In this document: positions 11,327 to 23,257 of the stretch, in pieces
Layout of the letters: every line of letters starts with the position of its first letter
How positions within the stretch are numbered: the first letter of the stretch is position 1
Origin: Priapulus caudatus
Lineage: Eukaryota > Priapulida > Priapulimorpha > Priapulimorphida > Priapulidae
DNA length: 38,288 nucleotides
NCBI RefSeq assembly: GCF_000485595.1
Contig: NW_014577257.1
Span: 227,284-265,571, forward strand
Direction: 5' to 3'
Position numbers and translations under genes: made by a program
The notes under the pieces: generated by a model
Told to the model about the DNA's origin: nothing
Database searches by the model: none
The model's input: the letters and a program-made list of their open reading frames with translations, nothing else

Positions 11327-11760
11327 ATGGATTCTTGCGCGGGGAAAAACAGCGAATTATATCCGTGAATTTTTACGACGACGAACGACGCGTGATGGTG
11401 AATGGATCTTACGTAAATCTATTCCCGAACAGAAAGTTTGACGGGAATGATTGCACGTATTATTTCAATAGAGCCGCTTTCCCTATCAACAGTATTAAAT
11501 TTATTATTCGAGTTTTTGACCATGAAAGTGCTTCCTTGCTTCCTCGAAATTATATGTCAACACACATATCTACAGATAAAGAGGAAGGACATGTGACGCA
11601 GCATTAGAATGGCATTATATAAATTCGAGTTTAATTGCTGAACTTTTCGTACAATACGTATTTGTTAATACGAAAATTGGTTACTAGATAATTATTAAAT
11701 TATGAGTGTAAATTTTATTAATAAAAGTAGAAGGTCATTATATATAAGTATATATCAGTC
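11327..11760 (+). pseudogene. Broken unrecognised coding relic, copy A
   Basis: An ATG at 11327 opens a frame that stops after 13 codons. A shifted frame then runs on for about 85 residues with protein-like content (VNFYDDERRVMVNGSYVNLF, later IIRVFDHESASLL) and ends at 11607. The equivalent region of copy B (14381-14854) is open in other segments and broken in others. No family was recognised. The origin (host gene, transposon or virus-derived) cannot be decided from the sequence, and no intact version is present in the window. Confidence 0.35.
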
Positions 11761-11864
11761 GTATATCAATATGAGTTTTTTTTATTAATAACAGTATTAC
11801 TGAAGATGAAGATGTGTACGTCCGTGCGTGCGTGCGTTCGTTCGTTCGTGCGTGTATATATTAA

Positions 11865-11940
<76 letters not shown>

Positions 11941-12581
11941 GGGCGAGCATGCAGCGTGGTGCGGGCGCGGCACCGAGCCGCGTTATTGGGACAGGCCGGC
12001 GAGCATGTACGACCAGCGGCGCTACACGGCAGGCCGCTGTCGCGACACGAGCCGGCGCGCGCACACAGCCGGCATCTGGATTTGCTGACGGCAAGATCGC
12101 GTCTTAGCAGTGTAGACCCGTGCACGTGTGCATGAATGGATGGATAGCTTGTCCCTGAGGAGAGAGAGAGGGAGAGAGGAGAGAGAGAGGGAGAGAGGAG
12201 AGGAAGGAGAGAGGAGAGAGAGAGGGGAAAGAAGGAAGAAAGGGAGAGAGCAGCGGAGAAGTGGGAGAGAGAGCGAAGAAAAAGGAGATAGAGGAGAGAA
12301 AGGAGAAAAAGAGATACAGAAAGAGAGAGAGGGGAGAAATAGAGGGGAGAAAGAGAGAGGTGGAAGAGGGTGGAGAGATAGAGAGGAGTCAATACCCCGC
12401 GCGTGCGTTCCAGGCAGTGCGTGCAGGCAGCCGCCTCATTGGGTCATCAAGGATCGGGACACGTTGGGTAGGAGAGGGGGCAAAACCAGCAGCGAGATCG
12501 GTGAGGGGCATGGGGGAGCGCTGTAAGTTCTCCCAGGGGGGTCCAACCGTGCATTTTAGTGTTTCAGGTGGCACTTTCTGC

Positions 12582-12668
12582 ATGGCTACTAGCATGAGCG
12601 CTAGAAGCTCAGGAACAATAATTAAATTGGAGGTTAGAAATTCTCCTAAACCACAGCTTCGCGCTTGA
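12582..12668 (+). pseudogene. Copy B version of the unrecognised short ORF, frame-disrupted
   Basis: This is aligned base by base with the ORF at 7442, but single-base losses change the frame after the first few codons. The shared EVRNSPKPQ stretch is regained before an early TGA. The upstream GTAAGTTC and ttttagtgtttcag elements are also kept. Confidence 0.3.
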
Positions 12669-12689
12669 TATTATTCATTCTTGGACGGT

Positions 12690-13100
12690 GTGGGTGATAT
12701 GGCCCTGATGCCCCGATGATCCCTCATCTTTTGATATCATCCATCCCCTCATCTCCTGCTGATGCCACTTCCCTTGCTACCTCTCCTCATACCCTCTGAG
12801 CCCCACTTGATACCCCACACTTACCTCCACCTAATGCCCCCATGATACCTCCGCTGATAACCCCTCTTCGTTGATGCCATCCTGATACCTTTCCTGATAA
12901 CCCCTCCTTAATCATGCCCCCCTGATTCCTCCCCTTATAACCTCCCCTCACTGATGCCATCCTGATAACTGCCCTGATAACCCCTCCTCACTGATGCCAT
13001 CCTGATAACTCCCCTGACAACTCCTCCTCACTGATGCCATCCTGATAACTCCCCTGACAACCCCTCCTCACTGATGCCATCCTGATAACTCCCCTGACAT
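12690..13100. repeat. 40-bp minisatellite, copy B
   Basis: Near-perfect 40-bp units are visible from 12951 to 13100 (ctgatgccatcctgataact then cccctgacaacccctcctca). The array is more degenerate to the left. Confidence 0.88.
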
Positions 13101-13319
13101 CGGCGCCCCGTATTTATGTCTGTGCATTGTCACAATGGCGTGCGATTCTGTGTGCCAGCGGGTTCTGGTATTTTGGACGGTGTTTTGATCGTGAAGTGAA
13201 GTTATTTATGGTCAAATTCAAATTAAGACATCTATTACTGTATGCGTACGGTACTGGTGGTCTGAGTACTGACAATGTTGTATTTATTACCTATTTTAAT
13301 TATTGAACCGCTAGATTCA

Positions 13320-13369
13320 AGGATGTGACACACACAACACCCACACACCACACCATCACACACACAACA

Positions 13370-13403
<34 letters not shown>

Positions 13404-13645
13404 CACGACGCACGCACGCACGCACACGCACACGCCCACACGCACACGCATACGCACACGCACACGCATACGCACACGCACGCACACAAAAACACACACG
13501 CACGCACGCAAACGCACACGCATACGCACACGCATACGCACACGCACGCACACAAAAACCACACGCCACGCACGCAAGACAAACAAATAACAACAGGGAC
13601 ACAGACACACCGCAGCACACACACACAGCACACACACACACCTCA
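13320..13645. repeat. CA/CG microsatellite field, copy B
   Basis: Contains pure (CA)n at 13373-13400 and repeated cgcatacgcacacg units. Confidence 0.92.
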
Positions 13646-14380
13646 CACCACAGCTAGGGTATGCGCGCACACACAAACGGGGTACATGCACACACTCATT
13701 GAGGCACACACGTAAAAGCTATTACAGTAATATTTAGACTTTTAGATGTATTAATAGACATTATACTATATAATATCATGATATAAATAGAATCTCATTG
13801 TATAGACAACCTGTGTGTCAGTGTGCGCACAGGCACTTGAAACGTCTCAATAAAATAAAAAAAAGGTAAATAAACACGAAATGTATTTACTACCAAAATC
13901 GTTAATGTTTCTCTAATCTATTTCGGCTATAATCACCTGTAAATTCCGGTAAATGCTCATCTGCCCAACAACAAGTACACGCACGCCCGCGCTGTGCCAA
14001 ACAAATACACGATAGAGAGTAGTGCCTGTAGGGTGCGTCCATTGTCGCACTCGATCCTTTGCGTGCGTGGACTCGTGCTCTCGCTGCCAGCTCGGTGGTG
14101 GTCGCGCGCCGTCGCGTCGTGATGCTCTCTGGCTGGGATGTACATGATGCGTTCGATTATAGTGCTTAGAATTGAACGGGCTCGGCTCTCTCACAGCTCG
14201 TGGGTTAGGCTTTTGTCTTGCCCAACGAGTCTATCCGGTTTCGGGGAGCTATTTGCGTCAGAGACTTGCTTACAAACAGCATTGATTTAACACGGCCATT
14301 CTCTGAACCTTTCTACATTTTTACTACATTGGCTTCATTACCATCATCGTAAATAAAAACCCAGGCGACCAAATACACAA

Positions 14381-14854
14381 TGGATTCTGCGCGGGGGAGT
14401 AACACAGCGAAATTATATCCGTGGAATTTTTCGACGGACGACCCGCACGCTGTGATGGTGAAGGATCCTTACGTAACATCTATTCGACACACTGAACAGT
14501 TTTGACCTAGGAATGATTGTCAGTATTCTATTCACTCGCGCCGCTGTCCCCTATCAAACGTATATTATTATTCGTAGTTTGACATGAAAGTGCTTCCTTC
14601 GCCTTCTCTCGAATTATATGTTCAACACACATATCTCAGATAAAGAGGAGGGGAATGTGACGCAGCAGTTTAGAATGGCATTATATGAAATTACGAGGTT
14701 TAATTGCTGCTTTTCGACATCATACGTATTGTTAATTACGAAATTGGTTACTAGATTAATTATTAATTATGAGTGTAATTTTATTATAAAGTGTGAAGGT
14801 CATTATTATATAAGTATATCATCAGTCGTATATAATATGAGTTTTTTTTATTAG
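14381..14854 (+). pseudogene. Broken unrecognised coding relic, copy B
   Basis: This is the counterpart of 11327-11760. An ATG at about 14381 opens about 41 codons before a TGA. After several frame changes an open stretch from 14618 runs to 14854 with FRMALYEITRFNCCFSTSYV and then a hydrophobic, Ile-rich end. The two copies share upstream DNA (cattaccatcatcgtaaa, caggcgac, acaatggattc), which argues that they descend from one coding sequence. Confidence 0.35.
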
Positions 14855-15020
14855 TACTTACTGAGTATGAAGATGGTGTATACGTCGTTGCGTGCTGTGC
14901 GTTCGTTCTTCGTGGTGTTATATATTAAATATATTATATATATATTATATAAAGAGAGGAGAGCAGAGAGAAAGCGTAAGCGCGGGAGAATTAATAAATG
15001 GATATCATCCGTAAACTTAC

Positions 15021-15090
15021 CATGACTGATGCCAGTGCGGAAGCTGTCTATGATGTGTTCACGTAAACTGCTCCTGCGTACACGGTCGGA
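15021..15090 (-). CDS. Candidate internal coding exon, unidentified (possible upstream exon of Pox meso)
   Basis: On the minus strand an acceptor (tatttcgcag) is followed by 70 nt open in only one frame, then a strong donor (ATG followed by GTAAGTTT). The open frame reads SDRVRRSSLREHIIDSFRTG and then ISH, ending in phase 1. The Pox meso exon at 4786 starts in phase 1, so the two would join in frame through a 10.2 kb intron. The match in phase has a one-in-three chance of being accidental, and no known Pax N-terminus is recognisable here. It could also belong to another minus-strand gene or be a chance pair of splice sites. The polypyrimidine tract before the acceptor is weak. A plus-strand ATG ORF of 22 codons overlaps it and looks accidental. 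Confidence 0.3.
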
Positions 15091-15359
15091 CTGCGAAATA
15101 GTAAATATTCTCGATGCGGGATAACAAAGTTATTTGCCAATATTGCTGTGTGAAGAGCTGACTTTCTCCCCTTCTCGGAGAAACCTTCCTTTCTTTTCGA
15201 TGAGCCACGGACGATCAATCATCCACGCGTAGACAAACGAGTAGTTGTCGCTATCGACACAGTTCTTATGTAATCACAGCCATGTATGATGTAATCAGGA
15301 GGTATCAATGCATTGCGGTTATTTGCGGCCGACCACATTTGCGATGATTTATTCCATGT

Positions 15360-15396
15360 TTTTTTTTTTTTTTTTTTTTTCTTTTTTTTTTTTTTC
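15360..15396. repeat. Poly-T tract
   Basis: About 35 T with one C. It could be a processed retroposon tail read from the minus strand, but no element body was recognised beside it. Confidence 0.9.
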
Positions 15397-15939
15397 TCGT
15401 CAGCTGAGCACCACTGCTTCTTGATCGTGGCGTTCTTTGTGCGTCCGCCCTATGTAGCCTTACTAACACAAGATGTCTCCTGTTGTTCTCCTCTCGTGAC
15501 GAGCGTTATCCGCTTGTGTATATGATCCATTTGAATTTCTTTTCTCTTTCTCACTCTCTCCGCATCTTCCCTTTCCTCTCTCTCTCCTCATATCTGCTGT
15601 ATGATGGCTGTAATATGTGCGTCTTAGGCGGCACTTGCCCCAAACTACAGGCCGTTGTAAGCGTTATTGTTTGTATTTGTATCTATTTTATATCTAATTA
15701 GTATACTGGCTCGTGTTTCGTCGAGTCGTGTGAGCGTGACTATGCTTGCTGCTCTCTACTCTCGCCTGCGTCTGCTCTCTACTCTTGGGCTTAGACACAG
15801 TTTGCACAAACCGCTGTTGATCACACGTGTTCTATAGTAGAATGTATGGGTTACGGAGCGTAGCACACCGTGACGTATTCGAGCGCCGTCTCGCGTGTGA
15901 ATGTGTCGTGCAGCGCAGACGACGCAGGGTCGGCTCTCC

Positions 15940-16330
15940 GTGTTCGTCGTCGATGACCGCTGACGCTGTTCGCCGCTGATGGTTGTCGTCGCTGACGGCA
16001 GTCGTCGTTGACGCTATTCGCGCAGTCGCTGTTGTTGTCGTCCGCTGACGCTGTCGCCGCTGACGCTGTCGTCGCTGACGCTGTCACCGCGACGCATGTC
16101 ACCGCTGACTCTGTCGTTCGCTGACGCTGTCGCTGCTGACGTTGTAGCCCTGACGGCTATCGCGCTGACGTTGTAGCCGCTGACGCTTGTCTGTCTCGCT
16201 GACGCTGTTTCGCCGCTGACGACTGTCGTCGCTGACGCCTGACACTTTTGACGGTTCTATGCGTAAGTGTGACACTGCTGCTGCCTGACGTTGTCTATGC
16301 CGTTAGTGTGACGCTGCTGCCTACTTGACT
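15940..16330. repeat. 15-bp minisatellite (CGCTGACGCTGTCGC)
   Basis: Units of the form cgctgacgctgtcgc with frequent one-base variants, decaying at both ends. Confidence 0.9.
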
Positions 16331-16390
16331 TCTGCTAAAGCCGTTGATCACCACCACACGATGCGTCTCTTCTGCGTTGCCGTGCTTCGC

Positions 16391-16500
16391 TTCTCTCTCT
16401 CTATCTCTCTTTCTATCTCTCTCTCTTCTCTCTCTTTCTCTCTCTCTCTTCTATCTCTTTCTCTCTCGGCCTCTCTTTCTGTCCCTCGCTCCTTTGCACG
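16391..16500. repeat. CT microsatellite
   Basis: CTCTCT with TATCTC interruptions. Confidence 0.9.
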
Positions 16501-16734
16501 CGCCTCTCGCCGCTCACTCACTCACGACGCCCGCCACGTCGTGACCCGGCAAATGTGCAGAACAGCGAGAGCTTTCCTCGCGCGGCCTGACATTCTACAC
16601 CTTACGGACTGAGTCGACGAGAGGCAATTACCTTTGGGATGGCTGGTGCTAACGCGCACACGCGCTCGCCTGCTCGGCGCCGCTTTAGGCGGGCGGGTCT
16701 GCTTGCTGCTGTGCTTGCTGAACGTCAATGCACA

Positions 16735-17488
16735 CGCGCGCGCACCCACAGCTCACTCTTTCATTTCACTCACGCACGCGCGCGCGCACTCACTCATTCA
16801 TATCACTATCGCAACGCGCGCGGCGCACATCACTCATTCATTCACTCATGACCTCGCACTCACACACACGTACGCACTCATTTAACTCACTCACTCAGCT
16901 CACTCACTACTTACTCATCATCTCACTCACTCACTCACTCACTCACTCACTCACTCACTCACTTCATCACTCACTCACTCCTCACTCACTCACCACGCGA
17001 CGCGCACTTATTAACTCAACGTCACTCACTCACTCACTACTCACTCACACACGCCCACTCACTCATCACTCACTCACTCACCTACTCACGCACTCACTCA
17101 CTCCTACTCACTCACTCACTCACTCACTCACTCACTCACTCACTCACTCACTCACTCACTAATGCACTCGTTCCTCATCACTCGCATCAATACACACGCC
17201 GCGCGCACTCATTAATTCACTCCCTCACTCACTCACTCACTTCAAACTTTTTTTTTTTTTCCACTGCACGCGCACTCACTCACTCACTCACTCAACTCAC
17301 CACGCGCGCGCATCATTTAACTCACTCACTCACCCTCACTTCATACTCACTTTCACTCACTCACTCACTCACTCATAACACATGCGTCACTCACTCACTC
17401 ACTTACTCACTCACTAACTCACTCATCTCACTCACTCACTCACTCACTCCTCACTCACTCACTCATTCACTCATCACTCACTCACTTT
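16735..17488. repeat. (CACT)n microsatellite field ending at the assembly gap
   Basis: About 750 bp of CACT tetramers with scattered one-base losses and short CG-rich insertions. A poly-T of 13 lies at 17249-17261. The scattered losses resemble uncorrected long-read error. Confidence 0.95.
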
Positions 17489-17498
17489 NNNNNNNNNN
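17489..17498. other. Assembly gap (10 N)
   Basis: Ten Ns separate a (CACT)n field from a partial copy of the complex repeat unit. The true gap size is unknown, and continuity across it should not be assumed. Confidence 0.98.
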
Positions 17499-18143
<645 letters not shown>

Positions 18144-19414
18144 TACGCACGCGCGAGGATATATACATTCATCGCTTTCGTGTTTGTGAATGTCGGCCGA
18201 AGCGTCACTGTGGAGCAGAAAGCGCTTGTTTTGTAAACATAAAAAGTGGATATGATTTGTCGACGCATTTATCGGCGACGACAGGATTGTCATAATATTT
18301 TCCGTTTTAAACGTTGCAGCGCGCTGGATTTGGAGAGGGCGCCGACGAAGCCGCGTGCCCACGCGGGAAAAAGCGTCCCGATTGAATTCCGCTTGCCATT
18401 TAGTATAATGCCGGGTCGTCACGAAGGACACACATTTATTCGCGATTTTGGGATATAAACGCTATCGCTGTCACGTTGCGTGGCTGTGGCACCGTGCGAT
18501 ATGGGTATCATTGGCAGTCTTCATTATATTTAAAGGAATTTTCAGAAATAGTGCACAATCGAAAAAAGATAGCGAAATATAGTTTCATATAATAGCAAAC
18601 ATGTCACCGATACGCCAGTATAAAAATTACCATGAGTTTATGATGTTATGCATAGTATATAAAATAGAAAATAATGCAGCCACATTCTGTCGTATAGCAA
18701 ATCGGCAGCAACCATACAAATATGCATCTCATTGAGAGACGTAGTGGTTCTAGACTTGTACAACATTGCTATTGCTTAATTTACCATGTCAATGTACAGG
18801 AACAGGGTCTCTCGAGAAACAAATGGCATCATCAAGTAACCGCGTCAACACGATATGAACAAATAGATTTCAATCGTTGTATATATTTGTGAAAATAACG
18901 ATGTACGAGTGTTATAAAACATTTTATTGTCACGCAAGCAATACCAGTTGCGTACCAGCAGTTGCAATACCAGCAGTACTGTTGCGGTTGAAAGAACGGT
19001 CAGCAAGACTATTTGAAATCCTTGTTTTAAAGCACGCGGGCAACAATATTCTGAAATGGTCGCGTGGGTATAGATAGGTTCTTCACGTGTATACACACGC
19101 ACGCACACACACGCACATAAACGCACGCACGGACACATGAACGCACGCACGTACAGACGCACGCACGCGCGTCTAAATTTACGCGTAGCCGCGTCTGTAC
19201 ACGGCGCGCACTGTGATTACACGCGAGTTAATTTCGCCGAACAATCTCGAGATGTTTTTGTTGTTCGACTATTTAGCCGATCGCGAGCCGAGGTGCGAGA
19301 ATTTCGCTGGCGAGCGCCGCCCACGGGTCATCTGGGCGCTGAATAAAACTTGATTTACCTCGTTAACTCGCTCTAGCCGAGCGAGAATAAATCATTACAT
19401 AATCACTCTCCATA

Positions 19415-19561
19415 CACAAACACACGCACACACACATACATACACACACACAGACACACGCCCACACACACGCACACACACAGACACACGCACACACACA
19501 CACACCACACGCACGCACGCACGCACACACACACACACACGCACACACACACACGCACGCA

Positions 19562-19610
<49 letters not shown>
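19415..19610. repeat. CA/CG microsatellite
   Basis: CACACA and GCACGC alternation. From 19620 to 20635 the DNA is unique apart from (TA)n; frames of 60-73 codons there lack coding features. Confidence 0.93.
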
Positions 19611-19957
19611 TGCACGCGTACATGTGATTTAGGCGTAGCATCGTGAGTGAATTGCGCGAGGTAAAACGATCGATTTTGAAGCGTTGTGGCAAGGCTAAAT
19701 TAGAGCGGAACCGCGGGGGCAAGTCGGTGTGCTAGTCTATCCCTCTGCTGACTGATTCATTCACCCTTGATAACATGTCTCGGATCGTTTCTGGCGAGTT
19801 TGAGCGAGGAGAACAATTAAAATCAAATTTCTTATTGCATAGCGTCTGGCATCCAATGAAATGTACTGCGCTGCTGCCTCAGTCATAAACTTATTAAGTC
19901 GAAAAAAACACCGCTTCTCTCATACACCATCATCGCACGATGTATATATAGATGTAC

Positions 19958-20012
19958 TTAATATATATATATAATATATTATATATATATATATATATTA
20001 TATATTATATAT
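19958..20012. repeat. (TA)n microsatellite
   Basis: TATATA broken by TATTA variants. Confidence 0.93.
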
Positions 20013-20635
20013 AAAGATGTGTAATTTAATGATAAAACAAATCTAATAACACGACTGATCGGTCTTCTTTGGTTTATAAAGAGGATGAGATCAGTATCAT
20101 CGCAATGGCAATTAAAACATCCGTAACAAGCCTGAACAAGCTCTTTTTGCTAATAAAGTTTTTGGACTTCGCTCATCGTTTCCGGTCTTTCGTCGCAGAA
20201 AAAAACACGCGCTGGAGAGGAGAACCGCTGTGCTCCGCTGCGTCCCTCCCAATCGGCAGGCGTGCGCGACCGTCTCTAAGATGCCACTAAAAATCACCGC
20301 GGGTTTTTTTTAAGGCAGGGGAATTTAAATTGGCGTGGGATGCACGCGCGGGCGCTGGTGAATGACGAAATTCAAAAGAAATAAAAATATAGGGCGCGCT
20401 GCACGTGTTGACGTGTCAGTATCTTGGGCGATGTGAACCGTTTATCGGTACACTGCAATCATGAGTAACTGCCGCCATTAACATGTATTCATGTAGTCAT
20501 GCAGTCACTGTCAGGCTGAAGGGTTTATAGTCCCCAGGCGTAACTGCGGAAGTACCCTGGTATATACGTAATTGCCGGACCGCGTACCTCGCCTAACTCC
20601 ACTAACCGAGTCTAGGAGTCGCCTACGTCTTACTC

Positions 20636-20692
20636 CTTAACCCTAACCCTAAACCCTGACCCTAACCCTAACCCTAACCCTACCCTAAACCA
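20636..20692. repeat. Interstitial telomere-like CCCTAA repeats
   Basis: About eight CCCTAA units with small variants (AAACCCT, GACCCTAA, TACCCTAAA) occur in one block. The flanks share a partial motif: gcggaagtaccctgg on the left, ccggcagtacccggg on the right. The type is TTAGGG, not the common insect TTAGG. Confidence 0.85.
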
Positions 20693-20771
20693 TATCAAAT
20701 AGTCTACAGGGTACGCTCCGGCAGTACCCGGGAGACATTAAGACCCTATGAGCGTCACGCTGTCATACAGG

Positions 20772-21298
20772 GATGTATTCATGTAGTCATGCAGTCATAA
20801 AATTATATTCATGTAGTCATGCAGTCATGTATTCATGTAGTTGTGCAGTCATATATTCATGTAGTCATGTATAGTCATGTATTCATGTAGTCATGTATTC
20901 ATGTAGTTGTGCAGTCATATATTCATGTATTCATGTAGTCATATATTCATGCAGTCATGTATTCATGTAGTCATGTATTTATATAGTCATGTATTTATGT
21001 AGTCATGCAGTCATATATTCATATATTCATGCAGTCATGTATTCATGTAGTCATGTATTTATGTAGTCATGCAGTCATATATTCATATATTCATGCAGTC
21101 ATGTATTCATGTAGTATTGCAGTCACAGCATGCAGTCATATATTCATGTAGTTGTGCAGTCATGTATTCATGTATTCATGTAGTCATGCAGTCATGTATT
21201 CATGTAGTTGTGCAGTCATGTAGTCATGTATTGATGCAGTCATGTATTCATGTAGTTGTGCAGTCATGCAATCATATAGTCATGTAGTCATGCAGGGA
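20772..21298. repeat. Minisatellite of ATTCATGTAGTCATGCAGTC-like units
   Basis: Mixed 8- to 13-bp modules (tattcatgtag, tcatgcag, ttgtgcag, tcatg) are shuffled over about 530 bp. A single module also occurs earlier at 20481-20508. Confidence 0.9.
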
Positions 21299-21361
21299 TG
21301 TATGCACACAGGCATTTATAGGAGATGTAGACGGAATAGGATGTAGTATGAGTGGTTTATT

Positions 21362-21789
21362 CCCGGTTGGCCTACTCCCATTTCGCCTACGGCAAAATTC
21401 CCATTTCGCCTACAGCAAAATTCCCAGTTGGCCTACACCCATTTCGCCTACTCCCAATTCGTCTACGCTCAAAATCTACCCCATTCCCATTTCGTCTACG
21501 ATCGGTTTGTTCACTAAATAATCATTTATAAATAATGAAATGTGGTTTTGATTGGCATACATTGACTACAGGAACCAGAAGAAAACATACGTACAAATAG
21601 TGAGAACACAACTTGACAAAACTAGAAAATACAGTAGCATAAATGGGAGTAGGCGAAATGGGAATATTGCCGATTCTGAGAGTAGACGAAATGGGAGTAG
21701 GCGAAATGGGACGTAGGCGAAATGGGAGTAGGCGAAATGGGAGTAGGCGAAATGGGTGTAGGCGAAATGGGAGTAGGCCAACTGGGATG
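21362..21789. mobile_element. Foldback / MITE-like element with nested terminal inverted repeats
   Basis: The left end reads cccggttggcctactcccat then ttcgcctac, and the right end is its inverse (gtaggcgaaatgggagtagg then ccaactggg). Each arm is built from tandem units of about 17 bp, gtaggcgaaatgggagt: seven or more in the right arm, about six variants in the left. The core, about 21500-21640, is AT-rich and unique. No transposase frame was recognised and no clear target-site duplication was found. Confidence 0.75.
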
Positions 21790-21800
21790 TTACCGTATGG

Positions 21801-21822
21801 GAAAATTGTAGCCACAATTTTC
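21801..21822. other. Perfect 9-bp hairpin beside the foldback element
   Basis: GAAAATTGT and ACAATTTTC pair around a 4-nt loop, 11 bp from the element's right end. Confidence 0.6.
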
Positions 21823-22366
21823 TGCACCCTTTGTCCCGTGGCCATTTCTCCATCGCAGATATTCGTCCTAACCTCTGTTTTCAACGTATTTTGAGCAGTG
21901 CAAACTATGTGATTAGAAAGCATTTTGTTTCACTCGGCTATGATAAGGTTGGGAGGGGGTTGGGTACACGGGTTGGCAAAAATCGTGTGGTACTCATGCA
22001 TATATGATTTTTGGCATTCCAACTTCTCTCCTAATGTGTGGTTATAAATCGTCATTACAGATTACAGGAGGTGCGGAGTGAACCGCTAACCAGCATTATA
22101 CTGGCGCAGACGAGACCTTGTCAATAGTTATTGGCAAAACAGTAGGTATGCGGCTGCCACCGCGCTAGACCCTCGAGCACCACCGCAGCAAGAGGTCTCA
22201 AATCATCGCTGCGGTGGCGCCACTGTACAGTCGAGTCGAGCTGCAAAGTTTTCCTGCCCAATTTTTTTCGAGATTTTCGCGTTTCGAGTGTTCTGCACCC
22301 TCGCTCGTGCGCAGCGCGCGACTATATACTACATACTAGTGTGGCGTACGTACGAGCTTAACCCTT

Positions 22367-22560
22367 TCACCTATCAGCGGATGGTGCTGAGCCAGCAGAT
22401 CGGATATAGACTTCCCGCTTGATGCCGAACGTGACGTACGAGGAGTGGAGGCGCGCCGGATCTCCGAAATCCGGATCCGCTTCGTCTGCGTTGCTGTTGA
22501 CGCTGCGGCTTGACAACCGGTCGGACTCTGTCACGTGATACGCCTGCGCCGCCGCGCGCG
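22367..22560 (-). CDS. Possible coding exon, unidentified
   Basis: An ATG-less open frame of about 64 codons on the minus strand ends in TGA at 22367-22369. Its composition is protein-like and mixed (SDRLSSRSVNSNADEADPDF, then HSSYVTFGIKREVY), unlike the repeat-driven ORFs nearby. The plus-strand frames are broken. Upstream it runs into a CA/CG tract with no convincing pyrimidine-rich acceptor, and no family was recognised. It could be a terminal exon or a fortuitous open frame in a CpG-rich patch (22,140-22,620) that itself looks promoter-like. Confidence 0.2.
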
Positions 22561-23257
22561 GTGCGTGTGCGTGTGTGTGTGTCGACGCGCGAACTTTGTC
22601 CGTTTTCGAAAGGCGCTCATTGTTCTAGTTTTCATTGTTAGATGATGATTCCTTGAGGATGAAGGGCTGCCGGCGGGTAACTTAAGAGCCTTGTCAACGC
22701 CGCGATAGACGCTCTACGCCGGACATAGATTATATTAGTTAAGCTATACATATATGTGCCGCCGCCAGACGAACATACACGTCTACGGCGCATGCGCTAA
22801 CTCGCAGACGTGGCGCAGACGAGTTTTCCCCCACGCATCGCCGGATAAAAACGCTTATGTGAATTAATGTCGGGGTAGATGCCACGTTGTCTAATCAATT
22901 AATATGTTCCAGTTATGTTATACCGTAGACACGCGAATTAAGTAATTAGTGATTAGATTTGAAGACGTGATTTATTTCAAAAATTCAATCGCCTTCGCTC
23001 ATAGAGGCATGACATCTTTAGAAAATGATGAACCTTTGTCTGTGAATACCAGTTACAAACACGGCGAGTTTTATAAGCAAATCATTATTCGTAATTTATT
23101 TGGTTTTGTAAAATTATAATCATTATTATCACAAGTATATATGTCTATATATTTCTATATACGAACGCAGATTTAGTTGAAATATCGAGTATCGATATGA
23201 AATCTGAATATCGATTGAAATAAACGAAATACGGACATATATATTACGTCTATAGAT

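Larger units (their letters stand above)
6470..11905. repeat. Tandem complex repeat unit, copy A
   Basis: The order is a GA-rich tract (6470-6790), a GC-rich block, a second GA-rich block (7060-7250), an ORF relic (7442), the 40-bp minisatellite, unique DNA, a large inverted repeat, a CA/CG field, another ORF relic (about 11,327), and a (TA)n tract ending at about 11,905. The same order recurs from 11,906, showing a tandem duplication. Matching blocks include 6815-7060 with 11937-12140, 7250-7580 with 12385-12690, 9975-10135 with 13115-13310 and 10690-11760 with 13690-14850. The copies differ by many one- and two-base indels. Copy A holds about 1.9 kb (8,100-9,960) that copy B lacks. Confidence 0.75.
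11906..14975. repeat. Tandem complex repeat unit, copy B
   Basis: This is a second, shorter copy of the unit at 6470-11905. It starts with a (GA)n run directly after the (TA)n that ends copy A, and ends in its own (TA)n(GA) tract at 14930-14975. It jumps from the 40-bp minisatellite (ends about 13,100) straight to the sequence matching 9,975 onward, so the 8,100-9,960 block is missing. Confidence 0.75.

Noticed and set aside
15360-15396. Poly-T as the tail of a minus-strand retroposon
   Set aside because: No SINE or LINE body, target-site duplication or internal promoter was seen beside it.
16728-17162. 144-codon plus-strand ORF rich in Ser-Leu-Thr-His
   Set aside because: It is (CACT)n read in one frame, with no domain and no splice context.
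20763-21298. CRISPR-like array of short repeats
   Set aside because: The modules are shuffled with no unique spacers, and the DNA is eukaryotic; it is a minisatellite.
21522-21923. 133-codon minus-strand ORF with PFRLLPFRL repeats
   Set aside because: Most of it translates the 17-bp tandem units of the foldback element, and no transposase motif is visible.
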